A DNA stretch of 17,223 bases from an uncultured Anaerococcus sp. (lineage in GTDB: Bacteria > Bacillota > Clostridia > Tissierellales > Peptoniphilaceae): the NCBI RefSeq assembly GCF_937934665.1, contig NZ_CALGYW010000040.1, positions 1 to 17,223 on the forward strand. Reading direction: 5' to 3'. Positions within the stretch are counted from its first letter, which is position 1. The number at the start of each line of letters is the position of its first letter. The notes beneath the pieces were generated by a model that saw only the letters and a program-made list of their open reading frames with translations, had not been told where the DNA came from and did no database searches. Shown piece after piece: positions 6,234 to 13,420 of the stretch. The position numbers and the translations under genes were made by a program.

Positions 6234-8048
6234 TTATTCTTCGTCTTCGTCGATTACTTCATAGTCAGCATCTACAACGTCTTCGTCATTTCCACCAGCT
6301 TCGCCTTGGCTAGCTTCGTTTGCCTTATACATTTTTTCGCTTACCTTGTAGATTTCATTTGTTAATTCTTCTGATAGGCTCTTAATCTTGTCAATATCGT
6401 TAGCTCCTATAGCATCTTCTAGTTCTTTTGCCTTAGCTTCGATATTCTCCTTATCAGCACCTTCAAGTTTGGCGTCTTCTACAGTTTTTCTTGCTTGGTA
6501 AACTAGGTTTTCAGCGTTGTTTTTAGCGTCTATACCTTCTTTTTTCTTCTTATCTTCTTCAGCAAATTTCTCTGCTTCCTTAATCTTCTTATCGATTTCT
6601 TCTTCAGATAGGTTTGATGAAGATGTGATTGTAATCTTTTGTTCCTTACCAGAACCTTGATCTTTTGCTGTTACATTTACAATACCATTAGCATCTATAT
6701 CAAAAGTTACTTCGATTTGTGGAACACCACGTCTTGCTGCAGGTATTCCTGTAAGTTGGAATCTGCCTAGAGTTGTGTTATCTGCTGCCATTTCACGTTC
6801 ACCTTGAACTACGTGGATGTCTACTTCTGTTTGACCATCTGCTGCAGTTGTAAAGATTTGTGATTTTTTAGTTGGTATAGTTGTATTTCTTTCGATAAGT
6901 TTTGTAGCAACTCCACCTAGGGTTTCAATACCAAGGGATAGAGGTGTTACATCAAGAAGTAGTAAGTCTTTTACCTCACCTGTTAGAACACCACCTTGGA
7001 TAGCTGCACCGATTGCAACTGATTCATCTGGGTTGATGTCTTTTTGTGGGTCTTTGCCAACTATTTTCTTAACTAGTTCTTGAACTGCTGGAACTCTTGT
7101 AGATCCACCTACTAGAAGAACCTTATCAATGTCAGATGCAGATAAACCTGCGTCATGAAGGGCATCTTCTACTGGTTTTTTTGTTTTTTCTACTAAATCT
7201 TTTGTTAATTCATCAAATTTTGCCCTAGATAGGTTTATATCCAAGTGGACAGGTTGACCATCTACTGCTGTGATAAATGGTAGGTTTACATTGGTTGTAA
7301 GTGTTGAAGATAGTTCTTTCTTAGCTTTTTCAGCTGCATCTTTTAGTCTCTGCATAGCTGTTAAATCTTTTGTTAGATTAACTCCAGATTCTTTCTTAAA
7401 TTCAGCTGCAAGGTAGTCTACAACTGCATTATCGAAGTCATCACCACCAAGTTTGTTATTACCTCTTGTAGATAATACTTCAAATACTCCATCTCCTACT
7501 TCGAGGATTGAAACGTCGAAAGTACCACCACCAAGGTCGTAAACCATTATCTTAGATTGGTCAGTTTCCTTATCCATGCCATAAGATAGGGCTGCTGCTG
7601 TTGGCTCATTTATGATTCTGTCTACTTTTAAACCTGCGATTTGTCCAGCGTCTTTTGTAGCTTGTCTTTGAGCGTCTGTAAAGTATGCAGGTACTGTGAT
7701 TACTGCATTTGTTACTGTATCATTTAGGTAGCTTTCAGCATCTGCCTTTAGTTTTTGAAGGATCATTGCAGAAATTTCTTCTGGTGTATATTGTTTGCCA
7801 TCAATTTCAGGGCTTTTCCAGTCATGACCCATCTCTCTTTTAACTGATGCTATTGTTCTGTGTGGGTTAGTGATAGCTTGTCTTTTAGCTGTTTCACCTA
7901 CTAGTCTTTCCCCATCTTTTGAGAAAGCTACTACTGATGGTGTAGTTCTATTACCTTCACTGTTTGGTATAATAGTTGCACTACCACCTTCCATAACAGC
8001 TACTGCTGAGTTTGTTGTACCTAAGTCAATTCCTATGATTTTTGCCAT
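6234..8048 (-). CDS. dnaK: Chaperone DnaK (Hsp70)
   Basis: A 604-residue Hsp70. The N-terminal ATPase domain has IIGIDLGTTNSAVAV (phosphate 1), VYDLGGGTFDVSILEV (phosphate 2) and LVGGSTRVPAVQELV (adenosine). The short linker VKDLLLLDVTPLSLGIET leads into the substrate-binding sandwich, and the helical lid ends in an acidic tail (EDVVDADYEVIDEDEE), the usual DnaK terminus. It holds unfolded clients in the cytoplasm in an ATP cycle with DnaJ and GrpE. It is slightly shorter than the E. coli protein, as is usual for Gram-positive DnaK. AGGAGGAAATTT precedes the ATG, and the gap to grpE is 10 bases. It is transcribed from the CIRCE-controlled hrcA promoter. Confidence 0.99.
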   Translation of the reverse strand: MAKIIGIDLGTTNSAVAVMEGGSATIIPNSEGNRTTPSVVAFSKDGERLVGETAKRQAITNPHRTIASVKREMGHDWKSPEIDGKQYTPEEISAMILQKLKADAESYLNDTVTNAVITVPAYFTDAQRQATKDAGQIAGLKVDRIINEPTAAALSYGMDKETDQSKIMVYDLGGGTFDVSILEVGDGVFEVLSTRGNNKLGGDDFDNAVVDYLAAEFKKESGVNLTKDLTAMQRLKDAAEKAKKELSSTLTTNVNLPFITAVDGQPVHLDINLSRAKFDELTKDLVEKTKKPVEDALHDAGLSASDIDKVLLVGGSTRVPAVQELVKKIVGKDPQKDINPDESVAIGAAIQGGVLTGEVKDLLLLDVTPLSLGIETLGGVATKLIERNTTIPTKKSQIFTTAADGQTEVDIHVVQGEREMAADNTTLGRFQLTGIPAARRGVPQIEVTFDIDANGIVNVTAKDQGSGKEQKITITSSSNLSEEEIDKKIKEAEKFAEEDKKKKEGIDAKNNAENLVYQARKTVEDAKLEGADKENIEAKAKELEDAIGANDIDKIKSLSEELTNEIYKVSEKMYKANEASQGEAGGNDEDVVDADYEVIDEDEE

Positions 8049-8058
8049 AAATTTCCTC

Positions 8059-8637
8059 CTACTTGCTTACCTTAACCATAGCTGGTCTAAGGATTTTTCC
8101 ATTTAATGTATATCCTTTTTGGAATGTTTCTATAATATAATCTTGCTCCACAGAGTCACTTTCTTCTGTCATAACTGCGTGGTGAAGATTGTGATCAAAT
8201 TTTTCGCCATCTGATAGAATTTCTTCTAAACCTTCATTTTTTAATGTTTTTAGAAGTTCATCTCTTGTCATGATAACTCCCTTTACAAATGGATCTTCTG
8301 GGTCTTTATCCTTAAGAGCCCTATCAAAGTTATCAAGAACCGGGAGTAGCTTTTCTATCAAAGAGCTTGATGCAAACTTTTTAAAGTCTGCCTTAGACTT
8401 TTCCTCCCTTTGCTTATAGTTTGCAAAGTCAGCCATAAGCCTTTGATATTTTTCTACATATTCATTATTAGCTTGATTAACTGAAGAATCTTCTTCATCT
8501 TCGACTATTTCTGCGTCTATGATTTCTTCTTCAAGGTCTTCTTCTATTTCATCTTCTTTTTCTTTTATATCTTCTATATCTTCGACTTCCTCGTCGATAT
8601 TTTCATCTTTTTTTATATCGTCTGCCAAATCATTCAC
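8059..8637 (-). CDS. grpE: Nucleotide exchange factor GrpE
   Basis: A 192-residue GrpE. The first 60 residues are very acidic (Glu/Asp runs) and disordered-looking, then a long helix (YVEKYQRLMADFANYKQRE) and the C-terminal head with LLPVLDNFDRAL, DHNLHHAVM and TFQKGYTLNGKILRPAMVKV. GrpE releases ADP from DnaK. The start is uncertain: the GTG at 8637 is the outer limit, but its nearest binding site (AGAGG) is only 3 bases away. A TTG three codons in (8628) has GGAAGGTGA at a better spacing of about 8 bases. It lies 7 bases after the hrcA stop, within the operon. Confidence 0.97.
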   Translation of the reverse strand: MNDLADDIKKDENIDEEVEDIEDIKEKEDEIEEDLEEEIIDAEIVEDEEDSSVNQANNEYVEKYQRLMADFANYKQREEKSKADFKKFASSSLIEKLLPVLDNFDRALKDKDPEDPFVKGVIMTRDELLKTLKNEGLEEILSDGEKFDHNLHHAVMTEESDSVEQDYIIETFQKGYTLNGKILRPAMVKVSK

Positions 8638-8644
8638 CTTCCTC

Positions 8645-9658
8645 TTATTGATTTAATAAATCTGATACTAGGTTGATACTCTCAATTACTTCCTTATAAT
8701 TTATCCTGGTTAAACCTACAACTCCTATCTGACCGATAGTGTTTTCGTCTACCTTAAAATAAGAAGTTATGATTGTATTTTCTTTTAACTGGTCAATTTC
8801 ATTTTCTTCTCCGATAGTGATGACAAGGCTTTTATCATTATTATCAGTTAGAAAATCTGTAATAATATCTGGACTTTCAAAGAGATTGATAAATTCTTTA
8901 GCTTTGACTATATCATCAAATTCTTTGAAGTTGAATATATTACCCAAACCCTCTATCTTGATTTCTTTATTTGAATCTTTTACAGATTCATTTTTCATCT
9001 TAGTTTGGACTATATCGAGCAAATACTTATAATTGAGACTTAACTTTTCTTCAATCTTCTTTATCTTATCAGACAGATGCAAAATATTTGAACCCACTAG
9101 CTCACTTTGGATAAGCCTATTTATAAATTCAAGGTCCTTATCTTCTATAGCATACCTTAGATAAATCATATCATTTACTATTAAACCATTATCATAAACC
9201 ACTATCAAAAGTAGGGAGTAATCATTTACTCTCAGAAGTTCGATATTGGCTATAGATTTTATTTGATTTTTGTAAGTAACAGAGACAGCCGTTAGATTTG
9301 TAATACCTGCCAGTATCTTTGTGGCAGATCTTACTATATCTGTAGCATTGTGGTATCTCTTATCGAGCATCTTTTTTAGACTTGTAAAGTCAGGTCTAGG
9401 CCTTGCTTCTATAAGACCATTTTCAAGTAAATAGTCCACAAAAAACCTATAACCCTTATCTGATGGGAGCCTGCCACTTGAAGTGTGGGCCTTTTTTAGT
9501 AGCCCTTTTTTCTCAAGGTCACTCATGTCGTTTCTAATAGTAGCTGCTGAGACATCAAAGGAATAATCATCAGCCAATGACTTAGAACCGACCGGCTCTC
9601 CTGCCAAGATATAAGAATTTATGATAGTGAAAAGTATCTGCATTCTTCTATCTTTCAA
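8645..9658 (-). CDS. hrcA: Heat-inducible transcription repressor HrcA
   Basis: A 337-residue repressor that binds CIRCE operators and is kept active by chaperonins. The N-terminal winged helix has the conserved SAATIRNDMSDLEKKGLL recognition region and TSSGRLPSDKGYRFFVDYLL, followed by the GAF-like dimerisation core and a C-terminal GVVGLTRINYKEVI segment. I chose the TTG at 9658 because AAGGAG lies 9 bases upstream; the ATG five codons later (9643) lacks a good binding site. It is the first gene of hrcA-grpE-dnaK-dnaJ-mtaB and has a CIRCE just upstream, so it represses its own operon. Confidence 0.97.
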   Translation of the reverse strand: MKDRRMQILFTIINSYILAGEPVGSKSLADDYSFDVSAATIRNDMSDLEKKGLLKKAHTSSGRLPSDKGYRFFVDYLLENGLIEARPRPDFTSLKKMLDKRYHNATDIVRSATKILAGITNLTAVSVTYKNQIKSIANIELLRVNDYSLLLIVVYDNGLIVNDMIYLRYAIEDKDLEFINRLIQSELVGSNILHLSDKIKKIEEKLSLNYKYLLDIVQTKMKNESVKDSNKEIKIEGLGNIFNFKEFDDIVKAKEFINLFESPDIITDFLTDNNDKSLVITIGEENEIDQLKENTIITSYFKVDENTIGQIGVVGLTRINYKEVIESINLVSDLLNQ

Positions 9659-9673
9659 AGTCTTTCACTCCTT

Positions 9674-9700
9674 TTAGCACTCTTTACTTCCGACTGCTAA
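9674..9700 (-). promoter_or_regulatory. CIRCE operator (HrcA binding site)
   Basis: Read on the plus strand, TTAGCACTC and GACTGCTAA flank a 9-base spacer. The consensus is TTAGCACTC-N9-GAGTGCTAA, so one arm has a single change (G to C at the third base). It lies just downstream of the -10, where bound HrcA would block transcription. It is the only CIRCE I found in the window. Confidence 0.95.
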
Positions 9701-9702
9701 TA

Positions 9703-9732
9703 ATAATATACTAAGTTAAAAATATATGTCAA
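9703..9732 (-). promoter_or_regulatory. Sigma-A promoter of the hrcA operon
   Basis: TTGACA (-35, plus-strand 9727-9732) is followed on the minus strand by TATATT at 16 bases (9705-9710) or TATTAT at 18 bases (9703-9708). The CIRCE operator begins within about three bases of the -10. Confidence 0.82.
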
Positions 9733-9787
9733 GTAAAATTAAAAGCTAGTATTAAATTATTTCAAGCCAATTTATAAAAACCCAAGA

Positions 9788-9813
9788 AAAAAGTGGCGAC
9801 TTAGCCACTTTTT
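9788..9813 (-). terminator. Terminator after the 3-hydroxyacyl-CoA dehydrogenase gene
   Basis: AAAAAGTGGC pairs perfectly with GCCACTTTTT around a 6-base loop. T-runs follow on both strands, so it can work both ways, but the gene it serves is the minus-strand dehydrogenase ending at 9824. Confidence 0.9.
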
Positions 9814-9823
9814 GATGCTTTTC

Positions 9824-10777
9824 TTATTTATATTTATAAAAGCCTTCCCCTGTTTCTACTCCTTTAAGACCCTTATCTAACATTTCATTTAGTTTAATCA
9901 TTGCCTTACCAATTGGAGTAGATGGGTCACTTGAAGCAGGATTATTACTTAAGATATTAACTACAGTTGTAATACCAACTATATCTATTATCTCAAATGG
10001 GCCCTTTGGTGAACCTGTACCAATTTTCCAGTCCATATCAATATCAACTGGGTCTGCTACATCATTTCCGTAAAGAGTAAGACCTGCATTTATTACAGGA
10101 ACGAGGATTGAGTTTAAAATGTAGCCAGGTTGTTCTTTTTTAATTACTGCTGGGTACATACCAATTGATCTTGCAAATTCTACAACTTCTTCAAAAACTC
10201 CATCATCTGTCTTATCGTGTCTCATAACCTCAGCTAGGTTTTGTCTGTGGATATTATTTGCGAAGTGAAGACTTAGGAACCTCTCTTCCCTACCTGTATA
10301 TTCCCTAAACATTGAAGGAAGTAGGGTTGAAGAGTTTGTTACAAGGATTGCCTCATCTTTTAGGTATGGGGCGATTTTTTCATAAAAATCTTTCTTTTGC
10401 TCAACCACTTCAGCGATTGCTTCTATAACTAGGTCAGAATCTCCAAAGGCTTCTTCTAGGTCTGTTGTGTATTTTAGTCCCTCATAGACTTTTTCATTTA
10501 CATCTTTTAGTTGTGCTATTTTTTCTTCTGTAATTTCTTCTTTTGAGTTAAAGAAGGATCTTGGGAAATTAGGATTTTTCTCACCAATGTAAGAAGGAGC
10601 TACTTCTAACTCTTGGCTATATATTTGATGAAGACGGTCAACTCTTGGTTTGATTCTTTCGATTGAATCATCACGTCTGCCCCAAATTGTTACATCATAA
10701 CCGTGAAATGCGGTTGCATATGCAATTTGAGCACCAAGTACGCCACCGCCTGCTATTGTTACTTTTTTAATTGTCAT
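9824..10777 (-). CDS. 3-hydroxyacyl-CoA dehydrogenase-like NAD-binding protein
   Basis: A 317-residue protein of the 3-hydroxyacyl-CoA dehydrogenase superfamily. The N-terminal Rossmann domain starts KVTIAGGGVLGAQIAYATAF (GxGxxG-type loop), then SDLVIEAIAEVVEQKKDFY and ILVTNSSTLLPS. The catalytic histidine region reads LHFANNI where classic enzymes have HFFNPV. The C-terminal dimer domain has QPGYILNSILVPVINAG and GTGSPKGPFEIIDIVGI. This variant pattern resembles lactobacillus-type homologues annotated as 3-hydroxyacyl-CoA dehydrogenases; the true substrate is not clear. AAAAGGAGA precedes the ATG. It stands alone between hemW and hrcA with its own terminator, and no other beta-oxidation or butyrate gene is near, so a role in fatty-acid metabolism is not supported by context. 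Confidence 0.88.
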   Translation of the reverse strand: MTIKKVTIAGGGVLGAQIAYATAFHGYDVTIWGRRDDSIERIKPRVDRLHQIYSQELEVAPSYIGEKNPNFPRSFFNSKEEITEEKIAQLKDVNEKVYEGLKYTTDLEEAFGDSDLVIEAIAEVVEQKKDFYEKIAPYLKDEAILVTNSSTLLPSMFREYTGREERFLSLHFANNIHRQNLAEVMRHDKTDDGVFEEVVEFARSIGMYPAVIKKEQPGYILNSILVPVINAGLTLYGNDVADPVDIDMDWKIGTGSPKGPFEIIDIVGITTVVNILSNNPASSDPSTPIGKAMIKLNEMLDKGLKGVETGEGFYKYK

Positions 10778-10816
10778 AAATTGTCTCCTTTTACTAATAG
10801 ATTTTTTTACTAATCT

Positions 10817-10835
10817 TTATATCTTATCTATACCC
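10817..10835 (-). promoter_or_regulatory. Candidate shared promoter element before the dehydrogenase gene
   Basis: On the minus strand GGGTATAGATAAGATATAA matches 16 of 19 bases of the element at 2954-2972. The final TATAA could serve as the -10, giving a leader of about 30 bases. No good -35 is visible. A common regulator of the two oxidoreductase genes is an inference. Confidence 0.3.
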
Positions 10836-10859
10836 AATTAAGATTTTTTTATTTAAAAC

Positions 10860-11981
10860 TTAAATTATTTCTACAAAAAACTCATTAGAAAGGCTAAAGC
10901 CTTTTTTTGTAAATCTAAAATAGTCATCAATTTCAAATAATCCATAAGCTTCATATTTATGAATTGCATCTTTGTATTTTTCTAAAAAATCAGCTCCGAA
11001 TTTATCCCTGAAAAATTCTAAGTTGATTCCTTCGCTTTCCCTGAGTTTAAAAATAATATATTCTTTTTCACTTTCATCTTTGTCGATAAACTCTTTATTT
11101 ATTATAGGAAGATTATTATTTTTTAGCATTTTATCATAGATTGCAAGATTTCTAGTATTATTGTATCTAGTATTGTCAATAAAACCTGCAGCTGATAAAC
11201 CAAAACCTAAATAGCCATCTCCATTCCAATATTTTTTATTATGAAAAGACTCACATCCTCTTTGTGCGAAATTTGAGATTTCATAACGATTTAGACCAAT
11301 TTTTTCTAGTTCCTCAACTAGATAAGAAAATATATCCACTTCAAGGTCTGAATCCATTAAATCAAGCTTACCTTCCTTGTCAAGAGCATAAAATCTTGAT
11401 CCCTTATCCAAAATTAGAGAATACCAAGAAATGTGATTAGGTTTTAAAATTTTAACCATTTCTAAATCTCTTTTTACACTTTGAAAATCTTGACTGGGAA
11501 GATTTAACATTAAATCAAAAGATAGATTATCAAATCCCGCATCCTTTATCATTTGAATATCTCTAATCGCCCTATCTTTGGTGTGATTTCTACCGATATT
11601 TTTAAGAACTACATCATCAAAGGACTGAACTCCTAGGCTAATCCTGTTTATTCCAAGCTCCTTGTAAGTCTTAAGTTTATTTCTATCAAGAGAATTTGGA
11701 TTTGTCTCTATGGTAAATTCTTTTATGTCAGTTTTAAACTTATAGATTTCTTCGAATATTTTTTCTATAAAAGATGGATTTATATAAGAAGGAGTTCCTC
11801 CTCCAATATAGATTGAATCAATAATTACATCCATCTTTTCCCTATAAAGTCTTATCTCTTTTATAAGATTGTCTACATAAGGCTCTATCCAGTTTTCAAG
11901 GCTAGGAAAGGCTGCAAAGTCACAATAATAGCACTTTTTTTCGCAAAAAGGAATGTGAATATAAGCTCCAACCTTATTCAT
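10860..11981 (-). CDS. hemW: Heme chaperone HemW (radical SAM, HemN-like)
   Basis: A 373-residue HemN-related radical-SAM protein. The N-terminal AYIHIPFCEKKCYYCDFAAF has the CxxxCxxC cluster motif at C13, C17 and C20 with the HemW-type C-D-F ending. GGGTPSYI, IETNPNSLD and RISLGVQSFDD are the SAM-binding barrel motifs, and the C-terminal domain (about 290-373) is the HemN_C winged-helix-like part. HemW binds heme and is thought to insert it into target proteins; it should not be read as coproporphyrinogen oxidase. I chose ATG 11981 (MNKVGAYIHIPFC), which overlaps the upstream acetyltransferase stop by 8 bases; a TTG at 11990 is possible. Its binding site is weak, so it is probably coupled to the upstream gene. 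hemW beside hrcA is common in Firmicutes. Confidence 0.94.
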   Translation of the reverse strand: MNKVGAYIHIPFCEKKCYYCDFAAFPSLENWIEPYVDNLIKEIRLYREKMDVIIDSIYIGGGTPSYINPSFIEKIFEEIYKFKTDIKEFTIETNPNSLDRNKLKTYKELGINRISLGVQSFDDVVLKNIGRNHTKDRAIRDIQMIKDAGFDNLSFDLMLNLPSQDFQSVKRDLEMVKILKPNHISWYSLILDKGSRFYALDKEGKLDLMDSDLEVDIFSYLVEELEKIGLNRYEISNFAQRGCESFHNKKYWNGDGYLGFGLSAAGFIDNTRYNNTRNLAIYDKMLKNNNLPIINKEFIDKDESEKEYIIFKLRESEGINLEFFRDKFGADFLEKYKDAIHKYEAYGLFEIDDYFRFTKKGFSLSNEFFVEII

Positions 11982-12834
11982 GATGACCAATCACTTCTAT
12001 CAAAACGAGTTTAGCAGCTGACCTACTAATAATAGTAAAGTCCTGACCTTTTTTTATCCTAAGGGCATCTGCTGGAAAATATGTGTACTCTTTACCACCT
12101 GCTATAATCCTTACCCTACCTTCAACTACAACTATATAGTAAGAATTTTCTTTATTTTGAGACTTATATTCATCTTCTTTTTCAAAATAAAGTCTTCTTA
12201 TAATTTCCGTCTCACCTTTTGCGACGAGTTCTACACTCGGCTTTGATTTTTTCTTTTTTACTACATGGCCTGTCTTATTTTCTAGGTAGTCTTCCTTGGT
12301 AAAGATTGTCTGGTGGACTGGTTCAAGATTACCCATGGCAAGTTTCACAATATGGCTACCATAATAATTAAAGCCTAGTTTCTGTTGAAACCACCTAGAT
12401 TTGAAATTCCCCCTAAAGTAACCAGCAGATAAATAATCAAGCCCTAAGTCTTCAAAGGCATATTTCATTATGGCCTTGATAGCTTCAGTCATTATCTTTT
12501 GCCTGTGGTAGAATTCGCTTAGGACAAAACCTAGCTCCTTGCCCTTTAGGTCCTTATATTCCTTATAAAATTCTTCATCAACTGGATGAAGACCGATAGA
12601 TCCTATAACCTTGCCATCTTTTTCTATAGCAAGAACATCCTTATCTTTTTTAAATTTTTCCAAAACTTTTTTGCTATCTTCTAGGCTTTGGTGATGGGCC
12701 CAGCCGGCCATCTCCCCTAGCCCTGGAATCTTGGCATATTCATATAAATCTTTTAAATCCCTATTTTCGAAAGCCCTTAAAATAAGTCTTTCTGTTTTTA
12801 ACTTAATTGAAGATAAATCTATTTTAATATCCAT
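11974..12834 (-). CDS. GNAT acetyltransferase with C-terminal cupin-like domain
   Basis: A 286-residue two-part protein. Residues 10-185 form a RimJ/RimL-type GNAT domain: LKTERLILRAFENRDLKDLYEY, VIGSIGLHPVD, LGFVLSEFYH, IMTEAIKAIMKYAFEDL and FQQKLGFNYYG. The acyl-CoA pyrophosphate loop reads YHRQKIMTEA (109-118), with R and K where the glycines of the usual WGxG are expected. A basic linker (191-198, VVKKKKSK) leads to residues 208-282, whose pattern (SYYIVVVEGRVRII, GGKEYTYFPADALRIKKGQ, KLVLIEV) fits a small beta-barrel of the cupin kind but lacks the usual metal-binding histidines. Substrate unknown. AAAAGGAG precedes the ATG. It overlaps hemW and is probably cotranscribed with it. Confidence 0.8.
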   Translation of the reverse strand: MDIKIDLSSIKLKTERLILRAFENRDLKDLYEYAKIPGLGEMAGWAHHQSLEDSKKVLEKFKKDKDVLAIEKDGKVIGSIGLHPVDEEFYKEYKDLKGKELGFVLSEFYHRQKIMTEAIKAIMKYAFEDLGLDYLSAGYFRGNFKSRWFQQKLGFNYYGSHIVKLAMGNLEPVHQTIFTKEDYLENKTGHVVKKKKSKPSVELVAKGETEIIRRLYFEKEDEYKSQNKENSYYIVVVEGRVRIIAGGKEYTYFPADALRIKKGQDFTIISRSAAKLVLIEVIGHHE

Positions 12835-12891
12835 ATAAACTCCTTTTCATGATAAATATACTATACAATAATGGAATTTATTTTAAAATTT

Positions 12892-12919
12892 TGTAAGATA
12901 TGACTAAGTTATTTGTCTA
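12892..12919 (+). promoter_or_regulatory. Candidate ECF-sigma promoter of the sigma/anti-sigma pair
   Basis: TGTAAG and TGTCTA are separated by 16 bases, matching the layout of Gram-positive ECF promoters (TGAAAC-N16-CGTCTA) with two changes in the -35 and one in the -10. ECF sigma genes often transcribe themselves. There is no good TTGACA/TATAAT promoter in the gap. Inference. Confidence 0.4.
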
Positions 12920-12937
12920 CTATATGAAGGAGGAATT

Positions 12938-13420
12938 ATGGATATAGAAAAAATTTATAGGATATATTTTGACGACTTGTATAGATTTTTACTATATCTG
13001 TGCAAAAACAAAGAAATCGCCCAAGATATATGCTCAGAGTCCTTTATAAGAGCTATGAAAAATATTGAATCAATTGAGGACTCTAAAGTTAAATCCTACT
13101 TATTTCAGGTAGGAAAAAATACCTATTATAATTATTATAATAAGAACAAAAAAATTTTACTTACTGATAAAATTGAAGACTTTGATAAGAATTTAGAATC
13201 TTTTGAAAAGGATTTATTGAAGAGAGAACGACTAACAAGCTTAGACCTTGCTATAAACAAACTAGAAAATCCTTATAAAGACGTTGTTAAACTAAGACTT
13301 AATGACCTATCTTTTAAGGAAATCGGTGAAATTTATAAGAAAAATCAAAACTGGGCCTGCGTTGTCTACCACAGAGCTAAGGAAAAATTAAGAATAGAAT
13401 TGGAGGAAAATTATGAATAA
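12938..13420 (+). CDS. ECF-type RNA polymerase sigma factor
   Basis: A 160-residue sigma-70 factor with only regions 2 and 4. Region 2 (about 1-70) reads YRIYFDDLYRFLLYLC, AQDICSESFIRAMKNI and SYLFQVGKNTYYNYY; region 4 (about 105-157) reads LDLAINKLENPYKDVVKLRLNDLSFKEIGEIY followed by the recognition helix KKNQNWACVVYHRAKEKLR. Such factors redirect RNA polymerase to stress genes on release from a partner anti-sigma factor. The target stress cannot be told from sequence. GAAGGAGGAATT precedes the ATG. The stop overlaps the anti-sigma start by 8 bases (ATGAATAA), so the pair is cotranslated. Confidence 0.92.
   Translation: MDIEKIYRIYFDDLYRFLLYLCKNKEIAQDICSESFIRAMKNIESIEDSKVKSYLFQVGKNTYYNYYNKNKKILLTDKIEDFDKNLESFEKDLLKRERLTSLDLAINKLENPYKDVVKLRLNDLSFKEIGEIYKKNQNWACVVYHRAKEKLRIELEENYE

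Noticed and set aside
10860..11981. Reading the radical-SAM gene as coproporphyrinogen III oxidase (hemN)
   Set aside because: The cluster motif with the C-D-F ending, the length of about 373 residues and the position beside hrcA fit HemW; no other heme biosynthesis genes are near.
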